Shown here one piece after another: positions 52,610-61,699 of a DNA stretch of 64,000 nucleotides. Under the pieces are notes generated by a model. The model searched no databases. It was not told the DNA's origin and worked only from the letters and a program-made list of their open reading frames with translations. Made by a program: the position numbers and the translations under genes. How positions within the stretch are numbered: position 1 is the first letter of the stretch; the number at the start of each line of letters is the position of its first letter. The DNA is from Vibrio barjaei (GTDB lineage: Bacteria > Pseudomonadota > Gammaproteobacteria > Enterobacterales > Vibrionaceae), in the NCBI RefSeq assembly GCF_001639065.2, contig NZ_LQXO02000059.1, positions 1-64,000 of the forward strand. The letters are read 5' to 3'.

Positions 52610-54229
52610 TCAACCTTTATTGTGGTTATTCAGCATAAATTGATTCAGTAATGTATCGAGTTGGTGGGAGAGTTGCTGCAAATCCATGCTAATTTGGTGA
52701 GTGTGAGTCGCTGAGTCCGAAGCTTCGTTAGCGTGCTCACTAATTACGACGGTTTTTTGACCGACGCTTTCGCTGGTTTCTCGGTTAGCTTGGATTTGCT
52801 CTTGCACTTGGCTAGCGATGTCAGTCGTGGCCTCGATTTGAGATACTACGGTTTGCATTTTATCTGCCAGAGCTTGAACCTCATCCGCTCTTTGGTGGGC
52901 TGTTTCGGAGACGTTTCGAACCGCTTGAACGGAGTAGCTACTGCCTTGTTGGAATTTAGCAATGATCTCTTCAATATCATTAGTCGCTTGTGTGGTTCTG
53001 CTAGCAAGAGAGCGAACCTCATCTGCAACAACAGCAAATCCGCGCCCTTGCTCCCCAGCTCGCGCAGCCTCAATAGCAGCGTTGAGTGCAAGCAAGTTTG
53101 TTTGGTCTGCGATTCCTTTGATTGTCGACAGAATTGCTGAGACTTGCTCTGTCTGTTCATTAAGCTCAGAGATATGGGAGGAGACTTGAGTAATATCTTG
53201 TACCAATGATTCGATATCGTTACTTGCAGACTGAGCTTCGGTGCTACTCGCCTTTGTCAGTTCACACGTCTCTTGCATCAACTGCGATGCACGTTCGGTT
53301 GCGTCACTGACTGTAGCCTGTTGCTGTTTCAGCATCTGCATGTTGGATTCTACTGCTGCGGTTTCATCAAGCTGACGCTTTGCGACAGACTCGTTGCTTT
53401 CCGCAATATCTGTTAGTTTGTCGGCATTTGCGCTGACGGTTTGCGCTGTAGTTTGTACTTTAGTCAGGCTGTCTGAGACTGTGTCCAGAAATGCATTGAT
53501 GTCATTGGTTAAATCACCGACTTCATCATTTTGTCTTTGCGATAATCTAATGGAGAGATCCTTGCTGCCACTAACACGAGTCATAAATTTGGACGTGGTC
53601 TGCACGGGTCCAACAATAAACCGACGAGCAATAAATATCGTTGCTAAGTAACCAAGAAACGCGATGGCGGCCATAATAGCGACAGCAATGGCGGTTCGCT
53701 TATTGATTAATCCATTGACTTGATTCAGGTTGTATTCGATGCGAATTGCTCCCAATACTTCGCCTTCTTCTGTCATGTGGCAGGTAACGCAATTTGTACC
53801 TCGATAGTTGGTGCTTGCTTCCATTGGCAGGGCAACGACTAGACCACTTCCCCAATCTGCTTTAAACGGTTCTATAACCGTTTCTCCATTGAGGGCACGT
53901 TTATCGATGTCATCGACCGCTACTTGGTTTTCTAAACCCTGTCCATAAAGCTTGGAAACAGCATCTCCTCTAAGAACACGAACGTTTTCAATATTCTCTT
54001 GAGCTAGCGCTTTATTTCTCAGCGTTTCTTTTTGAGCCATGGTACCGGTGAGCATCATCATGTTTAAACTATCGAAATAGTTACTTGCTTTGTCATGAAG
54101 TTGTTCACTGAGGACTGAATAGATGAGATCCCTTTGTTGGTTATATTGATAGGTTGTCGAGATAATAACCACTGTTCCAAAGACCAATATAAGCGCTATT
54201 AAAAGTTTATTTGTAATTGTTAGACGCAT
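52610..54229 (-). CDS. Methyl-accepting chemotaxis protein with periplasmic haem c site
   Basis: 539 residues. Membrane segment 1 (7-27) and 2 (180-200) enclose a periplasmic domain (28-179) of the Tll0287/DUF3365 type, which contains CVTCH at residues 147-151, a CxxCH haem c attachment site, next to GEVLGAIRIEYNL. A HAMP region and the methyl-accepting coiled coil with IADQTNLLALNAAIEAARAG-type tip follow. A haem c in the sensor part suggests sensing of redox state, oxygen or NO. The gene is monocistronic, downstream of the asnS direction break. It is not DcrA, which is much longer. Confidence 0.92.
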   Translation of the reverse strand: MRLTITNKLLIALILVFGTVVIISTTYQYNQQRDLIYSVLSEQLHDKASNYFDSLNMMMLTGTMAQKETLRNKALAQENIENVRVLRGDAVSKLYGQGLENQVAVDDIDKRALNGETVIEPFKADWGSGLVVALPMEASTNYRGTNCVTCHMTEEGEVLGAIRIEYNLNQVNGLINKRTAIAVAIMAAIAFLGYLATIFIARRFIVGPVQTTSKFMTRVSGSKDLSIRLSQRQNDEVGDLTNDINAFLDTVSDSLTKVQTTAQTVSANADKLTDIAESNESVAKRQLDETAAVESNMQMLKQQQATVSDATERASQLMQETCELTKASSTEAQSASNDIESLVQDITQVSSHISELNEQTEQVSAILSTIKGIADQTNLLALNAAIEAARAGEQGRGFAVVADEVRSLASRTTQATNDIEEIIAKFQQGSSYSVQAVRNVSETAHQRADEVQALADKMQTVVSQIEATTDIASQVQEQIQANRETSESVGQKTVVISEHANEASDSATHTHQISMDLQQLSHQLDTLLNQFMLNNHNKG

Positions 54230-54563
54230 AGTTTTTATTGTTAATGATATGGGCTGACGGAGTGAATATTAAGTTAACTTGTCGGTGCTCTGGAAGGCAT
54301 TTGTTGGTAAAACCTCGAAAAGCTCATGGTTTTTCATGCAACTAGTCTTGGAATTGAGAAATGAGACAAATATAAGTTGAGTTGGTATATGTCCGTATGA
54401 ATTTAAATTGGCGGCGAAATAGAAAGTACGGATGAATGGTGGTTTGTATCCTATACTCAATTATCGGTTAATCAAATCTTAATAAGCTTCTGACTATATG
54501 TTGACAGTCTAGTCGTGGTGCAGGAGTAAAACATCATGAAATGTAACTAGTTGTAAATTAATT
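54230..54563. other. 334 bp divergent intergenic region
   Basis: Between the haem chemoreceptor (minus) and the glycosyltransferase cassette (plus). A 63-codon frame on the minus strand (54269-54460) has no ribosome binding site and atypical composition, so it is not counted as a gene. No repeat or terminator is evident; it must hold both promoters. Confidence 0.6.
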
Positions 54564-55178
54564 ATGACCGAAAAAAATCTCGAAAACACGACGTCTAGAG
54601 GCAATGTTAAAGGTAAAAAATGTCGCCTTAGAATAGGTCTAATTGCCATTCTGATTACGTTGTCTGGCTACTATTTGTGGGTTTTATATTTAGCGGCAAC
54701 ACCTAATGTAACAGTGGGTTATCAAACGTATTACATTGATAAAGCGACGCTTTTTTGGGGCAAGGATAATAACAACTTAGTGCTGCCTTTATCGGGGATT
54801 ATTGAGCCAGGAGAACAATCCCCTTTTATTAGTCGGGAAGGCTGGAACTACGATTTACACACCGAGCTTGAGCGGAATAAAAACGAAGGTAGGAGACTGG
54901 TTCATTCTGGCGGTGTGTATTTTAACTTTGACCAAAATCCATCTCATTCCGTGTATGTAAAAATCGATCTAGCTAAAAGCATTACAGAGCCTGTCTACGT
55001 CTCTATCGACGGTGAACATAAGACGCGATTGGAGCCTATCGGTCTGTTGTCTCTTGCTGCCACATTGCCCGCAACGAATATCGATGCGGCTCGTCCTATC
55101 CAATATATGCAATTTGAAACTCCAGCGAGTTTAACGGTTACCAAAATAACGATTAAGGACGGGGCTGATGAAAAGTAG
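54564..55178 (+). CDS. Unknown single-pass membrane protein of a glycosyltransferase operon
   Basis: 204 residues. A basic, polar N-terminus (about 1-25) precedes one membrane segment (26-46) and an extracytoplasmic domain rich in beta strands (VTVGYQTYYIDKATLFWG, VYVKIDLAKSITEPVYVSIDG). No family recognised. The last 11 bases overlap the next gene, so the two are translationally coupled. With a polyprenyl-phosphate glycosyltransferase and a GT-C enzyme downstream, it could be the acceptor or a partner that brings a substrate to the outer face of the inner membrane (inference). Confidence 0.7.
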   Translation: MTEKNLENTTSRGNVKGKKCRLRIGLIAILITLSGYYLWVLYLAATPNVTVGYQTYYIDKATLFWGKDNNNLVLPLSGIIEPGEQSPFISREGWNYDLHTELERNKNEGRRLVHSGGVYFNFDQNPSHSVYVKIDLAKSITEPVYVSIDGEHKTRLEPIGLLSLAATLPATNIDAARPIQYMQFETPASLTVTKITIKDGADEK

Positions 55179-56193
55179 TAACGAGTTTAGTTTATCCATA
55201 TTAGTTCCGGTGTTTAATGAAGAAGAGTCGGTTAGGCCTTTTATTGATGCGCTGGATAGTGCCCTCAATGGAATGCGTCATCAATTGGATATTGTTTTCG
55301 TTAATGATGGTAGCTCTGATCGAACCCGCACGGTCATTGAAGAATTGATGGCCAAAGATAAACGGGTCACTTTAGTGAATTTGGCCCGAAATTTCGGTAA
55401 AGAAGCGGCGATGACGGCAGGTCTTGATCATGTTAGAGGTGATGCGTGTGTCATTATGGATGTTGATCTTCAAGACCCTCCTGAACTCATATTAGAATTT
55501 GTTAAGGAATGGCAGACTGGAGAGTGGGACACTATTTATGGCGTGCGTGAAGATAGAAGCAAAGATACGTGGATGAAGCGAGTCTCTGCTGGTGGTTTTT
55601 ATCGAGTCTTCAATTGGCTCTCATCAGAAACAACCTTGCCGGAAAATGCAGGTGACTTTCGTTTGATTGACAGAGTAGTGATAGAGGCGATGCGTCAGCT
55701 TCCCGAGAGAAATCGCTTTATGAAAGGCTTGCTGGCTTGGGGTGCCTTTCGTTCCAAAGGGGTTACTTTTAGGCGTCCTGAAAGACATGCCGGAGAAACC
55801 AAATTTAACTACTGGAAATTATGGAATTTTGCAGTGGACGGTTTACTGAGTTTTACAGCATGGCCGCTACGAATATGGGGATTTGTCGGATGTGTGATTT
55901 CTCTACTCGCTTTTCTGTTTATGCTGAAGATAGTGATTGGCGCAACCTTCTTTGATATTAAGACTCCGGGATATGCCTCAACTATAAGTGTTGTACTTTT
56001 CTTAGGTGGTATTCAATTGATCTCGCTTGGCATTATCGGCGGCTATATAAGCAGAATGTATCGAGAGATGAAACAGAGACCAATTTACCTTGTAGAAGGA
56101 ATATATGGTCAATATGACAAGGGAAGTAGCCCAAAACAACCCCCTCTATCCGGGACGCAGCAAGTCGAGAAAGTGAGTTCAGTTAATGCATAA
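55168..56193 (+). CDS. GT2 glycosyltransferase, polyprenyl-phosphate sugar synthase (GtrB/DPM1-like)
   Basis: 341 residues. GT-A catalytic domain: LVPVFNEEESV, VFVNDGSSDRT, NLARNFGKEAAMTAGLDH and the DxD region IMDVDLQDPPELI, then RERNRFMKGLLAWGAFRSKG as the acceptor loop. Two C-terminal membrane helices (about 230-255 and 270-295) anchor it. Members transfer a sugar, usually glucose or mannose-type, from a nucleotide to undecaprenyl phosphate on the cytoplasmic side. The gene overlaps both neighbours. The next gene is the matching lumenal or periplasmic GT-C enzyme. Confidence 0.9.
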   Translation: MKSSNEFSLSILVPVFNEEESVRPFIDALDSALNGMRHQLDIVFVNDGSSDRTRTVIEELMAKDKRVTLVNLARNFGKEAAMTAGLDHVRGDACVIMDVDLQDPPELILEFVKEWQTGEWDTIYGVREDRSKDTWMKRVSAGGFYRVFNWLSSETTLPENAGDFRLIDRVVIEAMRQLPERNRFMKGLLAWGAFRSKGVTFRRPERHAGETKFNYWKLWNFAVDGLLSFTAWPLRIWGFVGCVISLLAFLFMLKIVIGATFFDIKTPGYASTISVVLFLGGIQLISLGIIGGYISRMYREMKQRPIYLVEGIYGQYDKGSSPKQPPLSGTQQVEKVSSVNA

Positions 56194-57319
56194 TCAAAAC
56201 TCTTCAATAATGTTAACCAAAGATCAATGGATAACACTTTTGCTGGCAGTGATCACTAGTCGTATCGTTTTTGCCGCTTTTGGTTTAATAGGAACGTACT
56301 CATTCAACCCTGAAGCGGTCAAGGACGTTGATATTTGGCATCAAATTTGTCGCTTTGACTGTGTATGGTTTAGGCGAATAGCGGAAGATGGCTACGCGCT
56401 AGTGCCTAGCTATATGAGGCAAAGCAACGGGGCTAACTGGGCATTTATGCCTATGTCCCCTTATCTCGCGAAAACGGTGAATTACGTCGTTAATAACATC
56501 AACCTATCATTGGTCTTGGTGTCTAATGTGACCCTCATTGCTGGCACAGCTGCTTTAGTGATGGCATTGAAACAGATGAAACTTAGCAATAATGCGCAAG
56601 ATACGGCAATATGGCTAATGTGCTTCTCACCTTATACGGTTTATTCATTAGCGGGCTATTCTGAGCCGCTGTATATTGCCTTGGTAGCGGGACTCTTCAT
56701 TGCTTGCTATCGCCAGAATTGGTTGTTGGTCGCGGTATTAGGGATGCTAGCAGCGGTGACGCGTAACCTAGGTGTGATGCTGGTGTTCTCTGTACTCATT
56801 ATTGGCATCCAGCATTATGGATTAAGTAGCTTTTATCGATTTAAAACTCGCGGTTTAGCGGTTATTGCGGCGATTTGGGTCATTCCATTAGGCTTCTTTA
56901 CTTACATGGCTTATTTGTATTTCCATATGGGGGATGCATTGGCATTCGGTCATATTCAGGTGGCGTGGGGCAGAACCTTTAGTAATCCATTTGTTTGGTT
57001 GGACTATGGTTTTGAAAGAGGTGGTCCCAAACTCTACCTCACCATTGTTTCTTTACTTGGCTTCGCACTCAACGGCTATCTGATCTACAAAAAACGTTAT
57101 GCTGAAGCGCTATTTATGTTTATCAACTTAGTGATACCTTTATCATCGGGTGTCAATGCGATGCCGCGCTACATCTTTGGTCTGTATCCTACTTACTTGG
57201 CGATTATCTTACTGCTTGAAGCTTACCCAAGAGCAAAAATGCCAGTATTGTTGTGCGGTGCAGCCATGTCGACATTTATATCTATCGGGTTTTTCTCGTC
57301 GTCGTTCTTTACGGTATAG
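56186..57319 (+). CDS. GT-C type integral membrane glycosyltransferase (PIG-V-like)
   Basis: 377 residues, about ten membrane helices. The first periplasmic loop has RFDCVWFRRIAEDGY and NWAFMPMSPYLAK, the pattern (WD-x2-W-Y-x2-I-x3-GY ... FFPLYP) of PIG-V and GT39-related mannosyltransferases that use polyprenyl-phosphate sugars. A SGVNAMPRYIFGLYP segment near residue 315-330 is a second conserved loop. It overlaps the GT2 gene by eight bases. Together they could add a sugar to a lipid, protein or glycan outside the membrane; the acceptor is unknown. Confidence 0.82.
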   Translation: MHNQNSSIMLTKDQWITLLLAVITSRIVFAAFGLIGTYSFNPEAVKDVDIWHQICRFDCVWFRRIAEDGYALVPSYMRQSNGANWAFMPMSPYLAKTVNYVVNNINLSLVLVSNVTLIAGTAALVMALKQMKLSNNAQDTAIWLMCFSPYTVYSLAGYSEPLYIALVAGLFIACYRQNWLLVAVLGMLAAVTRNLGVMLVFSVLIIGIQHYGLSSFYRFKTRGLAVIAAIWVIPLGFFTYMAYLYFHMGDALAFGHIQVAWGRTFSNPFVWLDYGFERGGPKLYLTIVSLLGFALNGYLIYKKRYAEALFMFINLVIPLSSGVNAMPRYIFGLYPTYLAIILLLEAYPRAKMPVLLCGAAMSTFISIGFFSSSFFTV

Positions 57320-57378
57320 CTTGAGATAGAGCTCGGTTTTCAGTAGGATTGCGTGTCATTTTTTAACAGAGATATCCT

Positions 57379-57741
57379 ATGAAAACTGAGTTGTATAAAG
57401 AATTCATGTTCGAAGCTGCACATCATCTTCCGCATGTGCCAGAGGGCCATAAGTGCGGTCGTCTGCATGGACACTCTTTTTTAGTGCGTCTCTATGTTGA
57501 AGGTGAAGTCGATCCGCATACTGGTTGGGTAGTCGATTTTGCAGAGATCAAAGCAGCATTCAAACCAATTTACGATCGTTTAGACCACTACTACTTGAAC
57601 GATATTGAGGGACTAGAGAACCCTACCAGTGAAGTACTGGCCAAATGGATTTGGGGGCAGCTTAAGCCTAACCTACCGCTATTAAGTAAAGTAGAGATCA
57701 AAGAAACGTGTACTGCAGGTTGTATCTACAAAGGCGAATAA
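57379..57741 (+). CDS. queD: 6-carboxy-5,6,7,8-tetrahydropterin synthase
   Basis: 120 residues of the PTPS family. Zinc ligands in FEAAHHLP and RLHGHSF, catalytic Cys in HKCGRLHGH (Cys27), Glu in CTAGC... region near the end. It converts 7,8-dihydroneopterin triphosphate to 6-carboxytetrahydropterin in the queuosine (preQ0) pathway. The short length fits QueD rather than eukaryotic PTPS. It is alone, with a terminator after it; the other queuosine genes are not in the window. Confidence 0.92.
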   Translation: MKTELYKEFMFEAAHHLPHVPEGHKCGRLHGHSFLVRLYVEGEVDPHTGWVVDFAEIKAAFKPIYDRLDHYYLNDIEGLENPTSEVLAKWIWGQLKPNLPLLSKVEIKETCTAGCIYKGE

Positions 57742-57775
57742 ACCGCTAGCTGCTAAACGTTACTATGACCATAAA

Positions 57776-57803
57776 AAAACCGAAGCTCAGGCTTCGGTTT
57801 TTC
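57776..57803. terminator. Bidirectional terminator between queD and sdaA
   Basis: AAAACCGAAGC (57776-57786) pairs with GCTTCGGTTTT (57791-57801), with T runs on both strands, between convergent queD and sdaA. Confidence 0.95.
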
Positions 57804-57822
57804 TGTTATTGGAATTTGTCTA

Positions 57823-59184
57823 TTAGCAAACAACCTTGATTGCCAAACCGCCTTGAGAGGTTTCACGGTATTTAGCATTCATGTCTTTACCCGTTTCAAG
57901 CATAGTTTCGATAACTTTATCCAATGACACACGAGGTGCAGAAGCACGGCGAAGCGCCATTCGAGTCGAGTTAATAGCCTTAACCGCTGCAATACCATTA
58001 CGCTCGATACAAGGTACTTGAACTTGTCCAGCAACTGGGTCACAAGTTAGACCGAGGTTGTGTTCCATTGCGATTTCAGCTGCCATACAAACTTGTTCAG
58101 GGCTTCCACCCATAAGTTCAGCAAGACCTGCCGCCGCCATAGAACAAGCAACACCAACTTCACCCTGACAACCTACCTCTGCACCAGAAATCGATGCATT
58201 TTGTTTGTACAATCCACCAATTGCGCCCGATGCAGCGAAGTAGCGGATGTAGTCTTTTTCAGTCACGGTTTGGATAAACTTGTCGTAGTAAGCAAGTACC
58301 GCTGGAATGATGCCACAAGCACCATTGGTTGGAGCGGTAACTACGCGACCACCTGCTGCGTTTTCTTCGTTTACAGCAAAAGCAAACATGTTCACCCAGT
58401 CAACTACCGACATAGGGTCAGTTGTGGTTTTTTCTGATGTGATCAATTGTTGGCGAAGTGCTGCTGCACGACGTGGAACACGCAGTGGACCAGGCAGAAT
58501 GCCTTCAGTGCTCATGCCGCGTTCCATACACTCACGCATTGTTTTCCAAATATTAGCGAAGTACGTACGAGTCTCTTCATCTGAGTGTACAGCGTGCTCA
58601 TTAGCCATAACCAGTGTGCTGATTGATAGGCCATTTTCTTTACACAGCTCTACCAGTTCTTCCGCTGAGTTGAACTCATAAGGAGCTTTTAATGCTGATA
58701 CTTCTTCTTTTCCGAAGTGCTCTTCATCAACAATAAAGCCGCCACCAATAGAGTAGTAAGTTTTTGAATACGCTTTTTCGTCATCGATCCAAGCGTGGAT
58801 CTGCATGCCGTTTTCGTGAAGCTCTAAATTAGTGGAGTGGAAATTCATGCCGCCGTCACGAGGAAATGAAACGGTGTGACAGTGCATGCCAACTGGAAGA
58901 CGCTCTGTTTCTTCAACACGGGCAATGAAACTTGGGATAGAGTCGATGTCGACTTTTTCTGGTGAGTTACCAGCCAAACCCATAATGATTGCGATATCTG
59001 TGTGGTGACCTTTCCCTGTCAGTGATAGTGATCCATAAACATCTACAGTGATCTTGGTGATGTCTCTTAGCTTACCCATTGAGCGCAGGTCGTCGATGAA
59101 CTCTTTACCAGCTTTCATCGGGCCTACGGTGTGAGAGCTTGAAGGTCCAACACCAATTTTGTAGATATCAAAAACACTGATCAT
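57823..59184 (-). CDS. sdaA: L-serine ammonia-lyase (serine deaminase)
   Basis: 453 residues, single-chain bacterial type. N-terminal beta domain (GPSSSHTVGPMKAG, the serine-binding loop) and C-terminal alpha domain with [4Fe-4S] cysteines in NGACGIIPAVLAYY, EVGCQGEVGVACSMAAAG and LTCDPVAGQVQVPC. It splits serine into pyruvate and ammonia in the cytoplasm. Together with the serine transporter upstream (sdaC), on the same strand, it forms a serine-degrading operon, as in E. coli sdaCB. The Fe-S cluster is oxygen sensitive. Confidence 0.95.
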   Translation of the reverse strand: MISVFDIYKIGVGPSSSHTVGPMKAGKEFIDDLRSMGKLRDITKITVDVYGSLSLTGKGHHTDIAIIMGLAGNSPEKVDIDSIPSFIARVEETERLPVGMHCHTVSFPRDGGMNFHSTNLELHENGMQIHAWIDDEKAYSKTYYSIGGGFIVDEEHFGKEEVSALKAPYEFNSAEELVELCKENGLSISTLVMANEHAVHSDEETRTYFANIWKTMRECMERGMSTEGILPGPLRVPRRAAALRQQLITSEKTTTDPMSVVDWVNMFAFAVNEENAAGGRVVTAPTNGACGIIPAVLAYYDKFIQTVTEKDYIRYFAASGAIGGLYKQNASISGAEVGCQGEVGVACSMAAAGLAELMGGSPEQVCMAAEIAMEHNLGLTCDPVAGQVQVPCIERNGIAAVKAINSTRMALRRASAPRVSLDKVIETMLETGKDMNAKYRETSQGGLAIKVVC

Positions 59185-59273
59185 ACTGATTTACCTCTAG
59201 AAAAGCCCCCAAAGTACATGGAGGCTTATATTATCGTTATTGTTTAACCGAGATGTTCAACTGACGAAGTCAA

Positions 59274-60524
59274 TTAAAAAGCGCCGTAGATTACAGAAGT
59301 AATCGCTGCAATACCACAGATTGCTGTAAAGATTTGTACAGGTGCTGAAGTTTGGAACTTAGCCATAGCCGGTACTTTCTTCATTGCGTATACAGGCATT
59401 AGGAATAGGATTGCCGCAATCATTGGCGCGCCCATTGTTTCAATCATGCCTAGGATGCTTGGGTTGATGATAGAAACAATCCAAGTAGTAATAACGATAA
59501 ATAGTAGAGATGCTTTCTCGATCTTAGAAACTGGTGCTTTAGAACGAGACTTACCTAAACCTACAAGACCTTCGTGTGCACCTAGGAAGTGACCAAAGTA
59601 GCTTGAAGTGATTGCGGCGAACGCAACAACAGGACCAAGGATAGAAATCAGTGGAGACTCGTGAACGTTAGCTAAGTAAGAAAGAACAGAAATGTTTTGC
59701 TCTTGTGCAATCGCTAGTTGCTCTGGAGATAGAGATAGAACAACAGAGAATACGAAGAACATTACAAAGCCCATTAGCATCATCGCTGCACCGCCAGTGA
59801 TCATGTCAGTCTTCTTAACCGCATCTTCACCGTATACACGGCGCTGTTCTTTAGAGAACTGGCTGATAATAGGGCTGTGGTTGAAAGAGAAAACAATGAT
59901 TGGAATTGCTAGCCAAATAACTGCTGGCATTGAACCCCAGTCAGGGCTAACGCTCATCATTGAAGTATTCCAATCAGGGATTAGGTATACAGATAGAGCG
60001 AGTAAGATGAGTACTAGTGGGTAAACCATCGCGGAAGTAGCTTTCAGCATAAGCTCTTTACCGAATACTACACCACAAGTCATCGCTGCAATCAGACAGC
60101 CTGAAAGCAACCAGCGTGGGATAGATTCCATACCCATTTGGTTCACTAGGAATGAATCAACTGTGTTTGTGATACCTACACCGTAGATTAGAACGATTGG
60201 ATAGATAGCGAAGAAGTATGCAAAAGTGATGAGGTTCGCACCAGTTTTACCAAAGTGTTCTTCTACCGTGTCGGTAATATCAGCTTCTGGGTTCTTAGCA
60301 GAAAGAACGAAGCGAGCTAAGCTTTTGTGTGCAAACCAAGTCATTGGTGCTGCAATTAGGGCTAGGATAACTAATGGCCAAAAGCCGCCAGCACCTGCTT
60401 TGATTGGAAGGAAAAGTACACCAGCACCAACCGCGGTACCGAATAGTGAAAGAGCCCAGGTGAAATCCTTATAGGTCCACTTAGACGAAGAACGGCTAGT
60501 TGCCGTAGTAGTTGTGGTAGTCAT
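59274..60524 (-). CDS. sdaC: Serine transporter (HAAAP family)
   Basis: 416 residues with 11 membrane helices; TYKDFTWALSLFGTAVGAGVLFLPIKAGAGGFWP at the start is the HAAAP family signature. It imports serine with protons or sodium. Next gene on the transcript is sdaA (89 bases after the stop), so uptake and deamination are linked. The N-terminus has a Thr/Ser-rich extension before helix 1. A long leader of about 225 bases separates it from nudL, with no riboswitch seen. Confidence 0.93.
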   Translation of the reverse strand: MTTTTTTATSRSSSKWTYKDFTWALSLFGTAVGAGVLFLPIKAGAGGFWPLVILALIAAPMTWFAHKSLARFVLSAKNPEADITDTVEEHFGKTGANLITFAYFFAIYPIVLIYGVGITNTVDSFLVNQMGMESIPRWLLSGCLIAAMTCGVVFGKELMLKATSAMVYPLVLILLALSVYLIPDWNTSMMSVSPDWGSMPAVIWLAIPIIVFSFNHSPIISQFSKEQRRVYGEDAVKKTDMITGGAAMMLMGFVMFFVFSVVLSLSPEQLAIAQEQNISVLSYLANVHESPLISILGPVVAFAAITSSYFGHFLGAHEGLVGLGKSRSKAPVSKIEKASLLFIVITTWIVSIINPSILGMIETMGAPMIAAILFLMPVYAMKKVPAMAKFQTSAPVQIFTAICGIAAITSVIYGAF

Positions 60525-60751
60525 AGTTTGTTACTCATTTTGGGAACAGGAAATAAGTCGGGGGCATTTTGCATGCTTTTCTCACGTGAAAATTAGATCT
60601 AGGTCATGATTTGTAGCGGGATATTGATACTAATGATGGATTCGTTATTTGGGTCACGTTTTTTACGTGCCAGAGATTAGGTTGACTATTGCAAAGCATT
60701 AGGAAAACTAATGCCTAATGGCGCAAACGATTGGCTGGTGTTGGTGGTCTG

Positions 60752-61345
60752 TTAACTAAGTTGCAGCTGTGTTTGTAAACTTTCAATTATTTGTGCGGTC
60801 ACGCCCCAAATGAAGTGCTCTTTATATGGAATAGAGAGAACGCGGTGTGATTTTCCACGTACAGTAAACTGCATTGCTGACATATTTTCTGGGTGAGTGA
60901 GAAACTCAAGTGGTACCTCAAATAGAAAATCCACTTCATTAGCATCTATCGATGGGCGGTAATTACTGTCCACAAATGCAAGAACAGGTGTCACGTTAAA
61001 CTGGGTAACGGTGACCAAGCGAGGGAGATGACCAATGACGGATACTTCGTCATAGCGCACGCCTATTTCCTCTTCAGCCTCGCGAAGAGCTGTGAAGGTT
61101 GCGTTTAGGTCATCTTCTTCAACTTTACCGCCAGGAAAACTAATTTGTCCCGGATGATGCTTCAAATGGCTTGCGCGCTTCGTCAATATGACATGGAGAC
61201 GCTGATTTCTTTCAACTAAGCCGATAAGAACGCTCGCTTCCCTGAGCGTTGATTTATCTAGATGTTCCGTCCTCGATTTAGAACCCGCATGATAGTCCGC
61301 TAACTGATGTAACTGAAATCGTTCTAAAAATTCGTGCTTAGTCAT
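60752..61345 (-). CDS. nudL: CoA pyrophosphohydrolase NudL (YeaB-like Nudix)
   Basis: 197 residues. Nudix box GGKVEEDDLNATFTALREAEEEIG (GX5EX7REUXEEXGU) with HPGQISFPGGK before it, typical of CoA pyrophosphatases (the UPF0035 part). It cleaves CoA or its derivatives into 4'-phosphopantetheine and 3',5'-ADP. In E. coli the homologue sits next to sdaA; here sdaA, sdaC and nudL are clustered too. It starts 18 bases after the Hpt gene, probably one transcript with it. Confidence 0.9.
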   Translation of the reverse strand: MTKHEFLERFQLHQLADYHAGSKSRTEHLDKSTLREASVLIGLVERNQRLHVILTKRASHLKHHPGQISFPGGKVEEDDLNATFTALREAEEEIGVRYDEVSVIGHLPRLVTVTQFNVTPVLAFVDSNYRPSIDANEVDFLFEVPLEFLTHPENMSAMQFTVRGKSHRVLSIPYKEHFIWGVTAQIIESLQTQLQLS

Positions 61346-61363
61346 TGGTGCCTTACTACTTAG

Positions 61364-61699
61364 TTATACGGCGGAAGCGAGATATTCGTTAATTTGTCCT
61401 TTGATAACATCGAGCTCTTGAACAACAAACTGAATATCTTCGCTGTTAGGAGCATCACTGTTTCTGGTTGAACCTTCTATAGCTTCGAGTTTTTCGACGG
61501 CTTTAGTTTCACCAAAGCTGGCTAGTATGCCTTTCAATGAATGGGCGGTAATAAACAGCTCACTCCAATTTTGTTCGTTGAACAAGGTTTGGATTTTTTC
61601 CGCACCATCTTCATGTTCTTCCATAAAAGCCATGAATACAGCGGCGATGATATCGTCGTCATTATCCATGTAGCCGCGCAATACCTCAAAATCTATCAT
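61364..61699 (-). CDS. Orphan Hpt phosphotransfer protein
   Basis: 111 residues, a stand-alone histidine phosphotransfer domain: the phospho-histidine is His53 in TAHSLKGILASFG, with helices on each side and no catalytic domain. It has no kinase or regulator beside it. Hpt proteins relay phosphate between a hybrid kinase and a response regulator; LuxU is the best known in vibrios, but LuxU sits beside luxO and has a different N-terminus, so this is another relay protein of unknown pathway. It precedes nudL on the same strand. Confidence 0.88.
   Translation of the reverse strand: MIDFEVLRGYMDNDDDIIAAVFMAFMEEHEDGAEKIQTLFNEQNWSELFITAHSLKGILASFGETKAVEKLEAIEGSTRNSDAPNSEDIQFVVQELDVIKGQINEYLASAV

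Noticed and set aside
54269..54460. 63-codon frame on the minus strand between the chemoreceptor and the glycosyltransferase cassette
   Set aside because: No ribosome binding site, no recognised similarity, and it fills a divergent promoter region.
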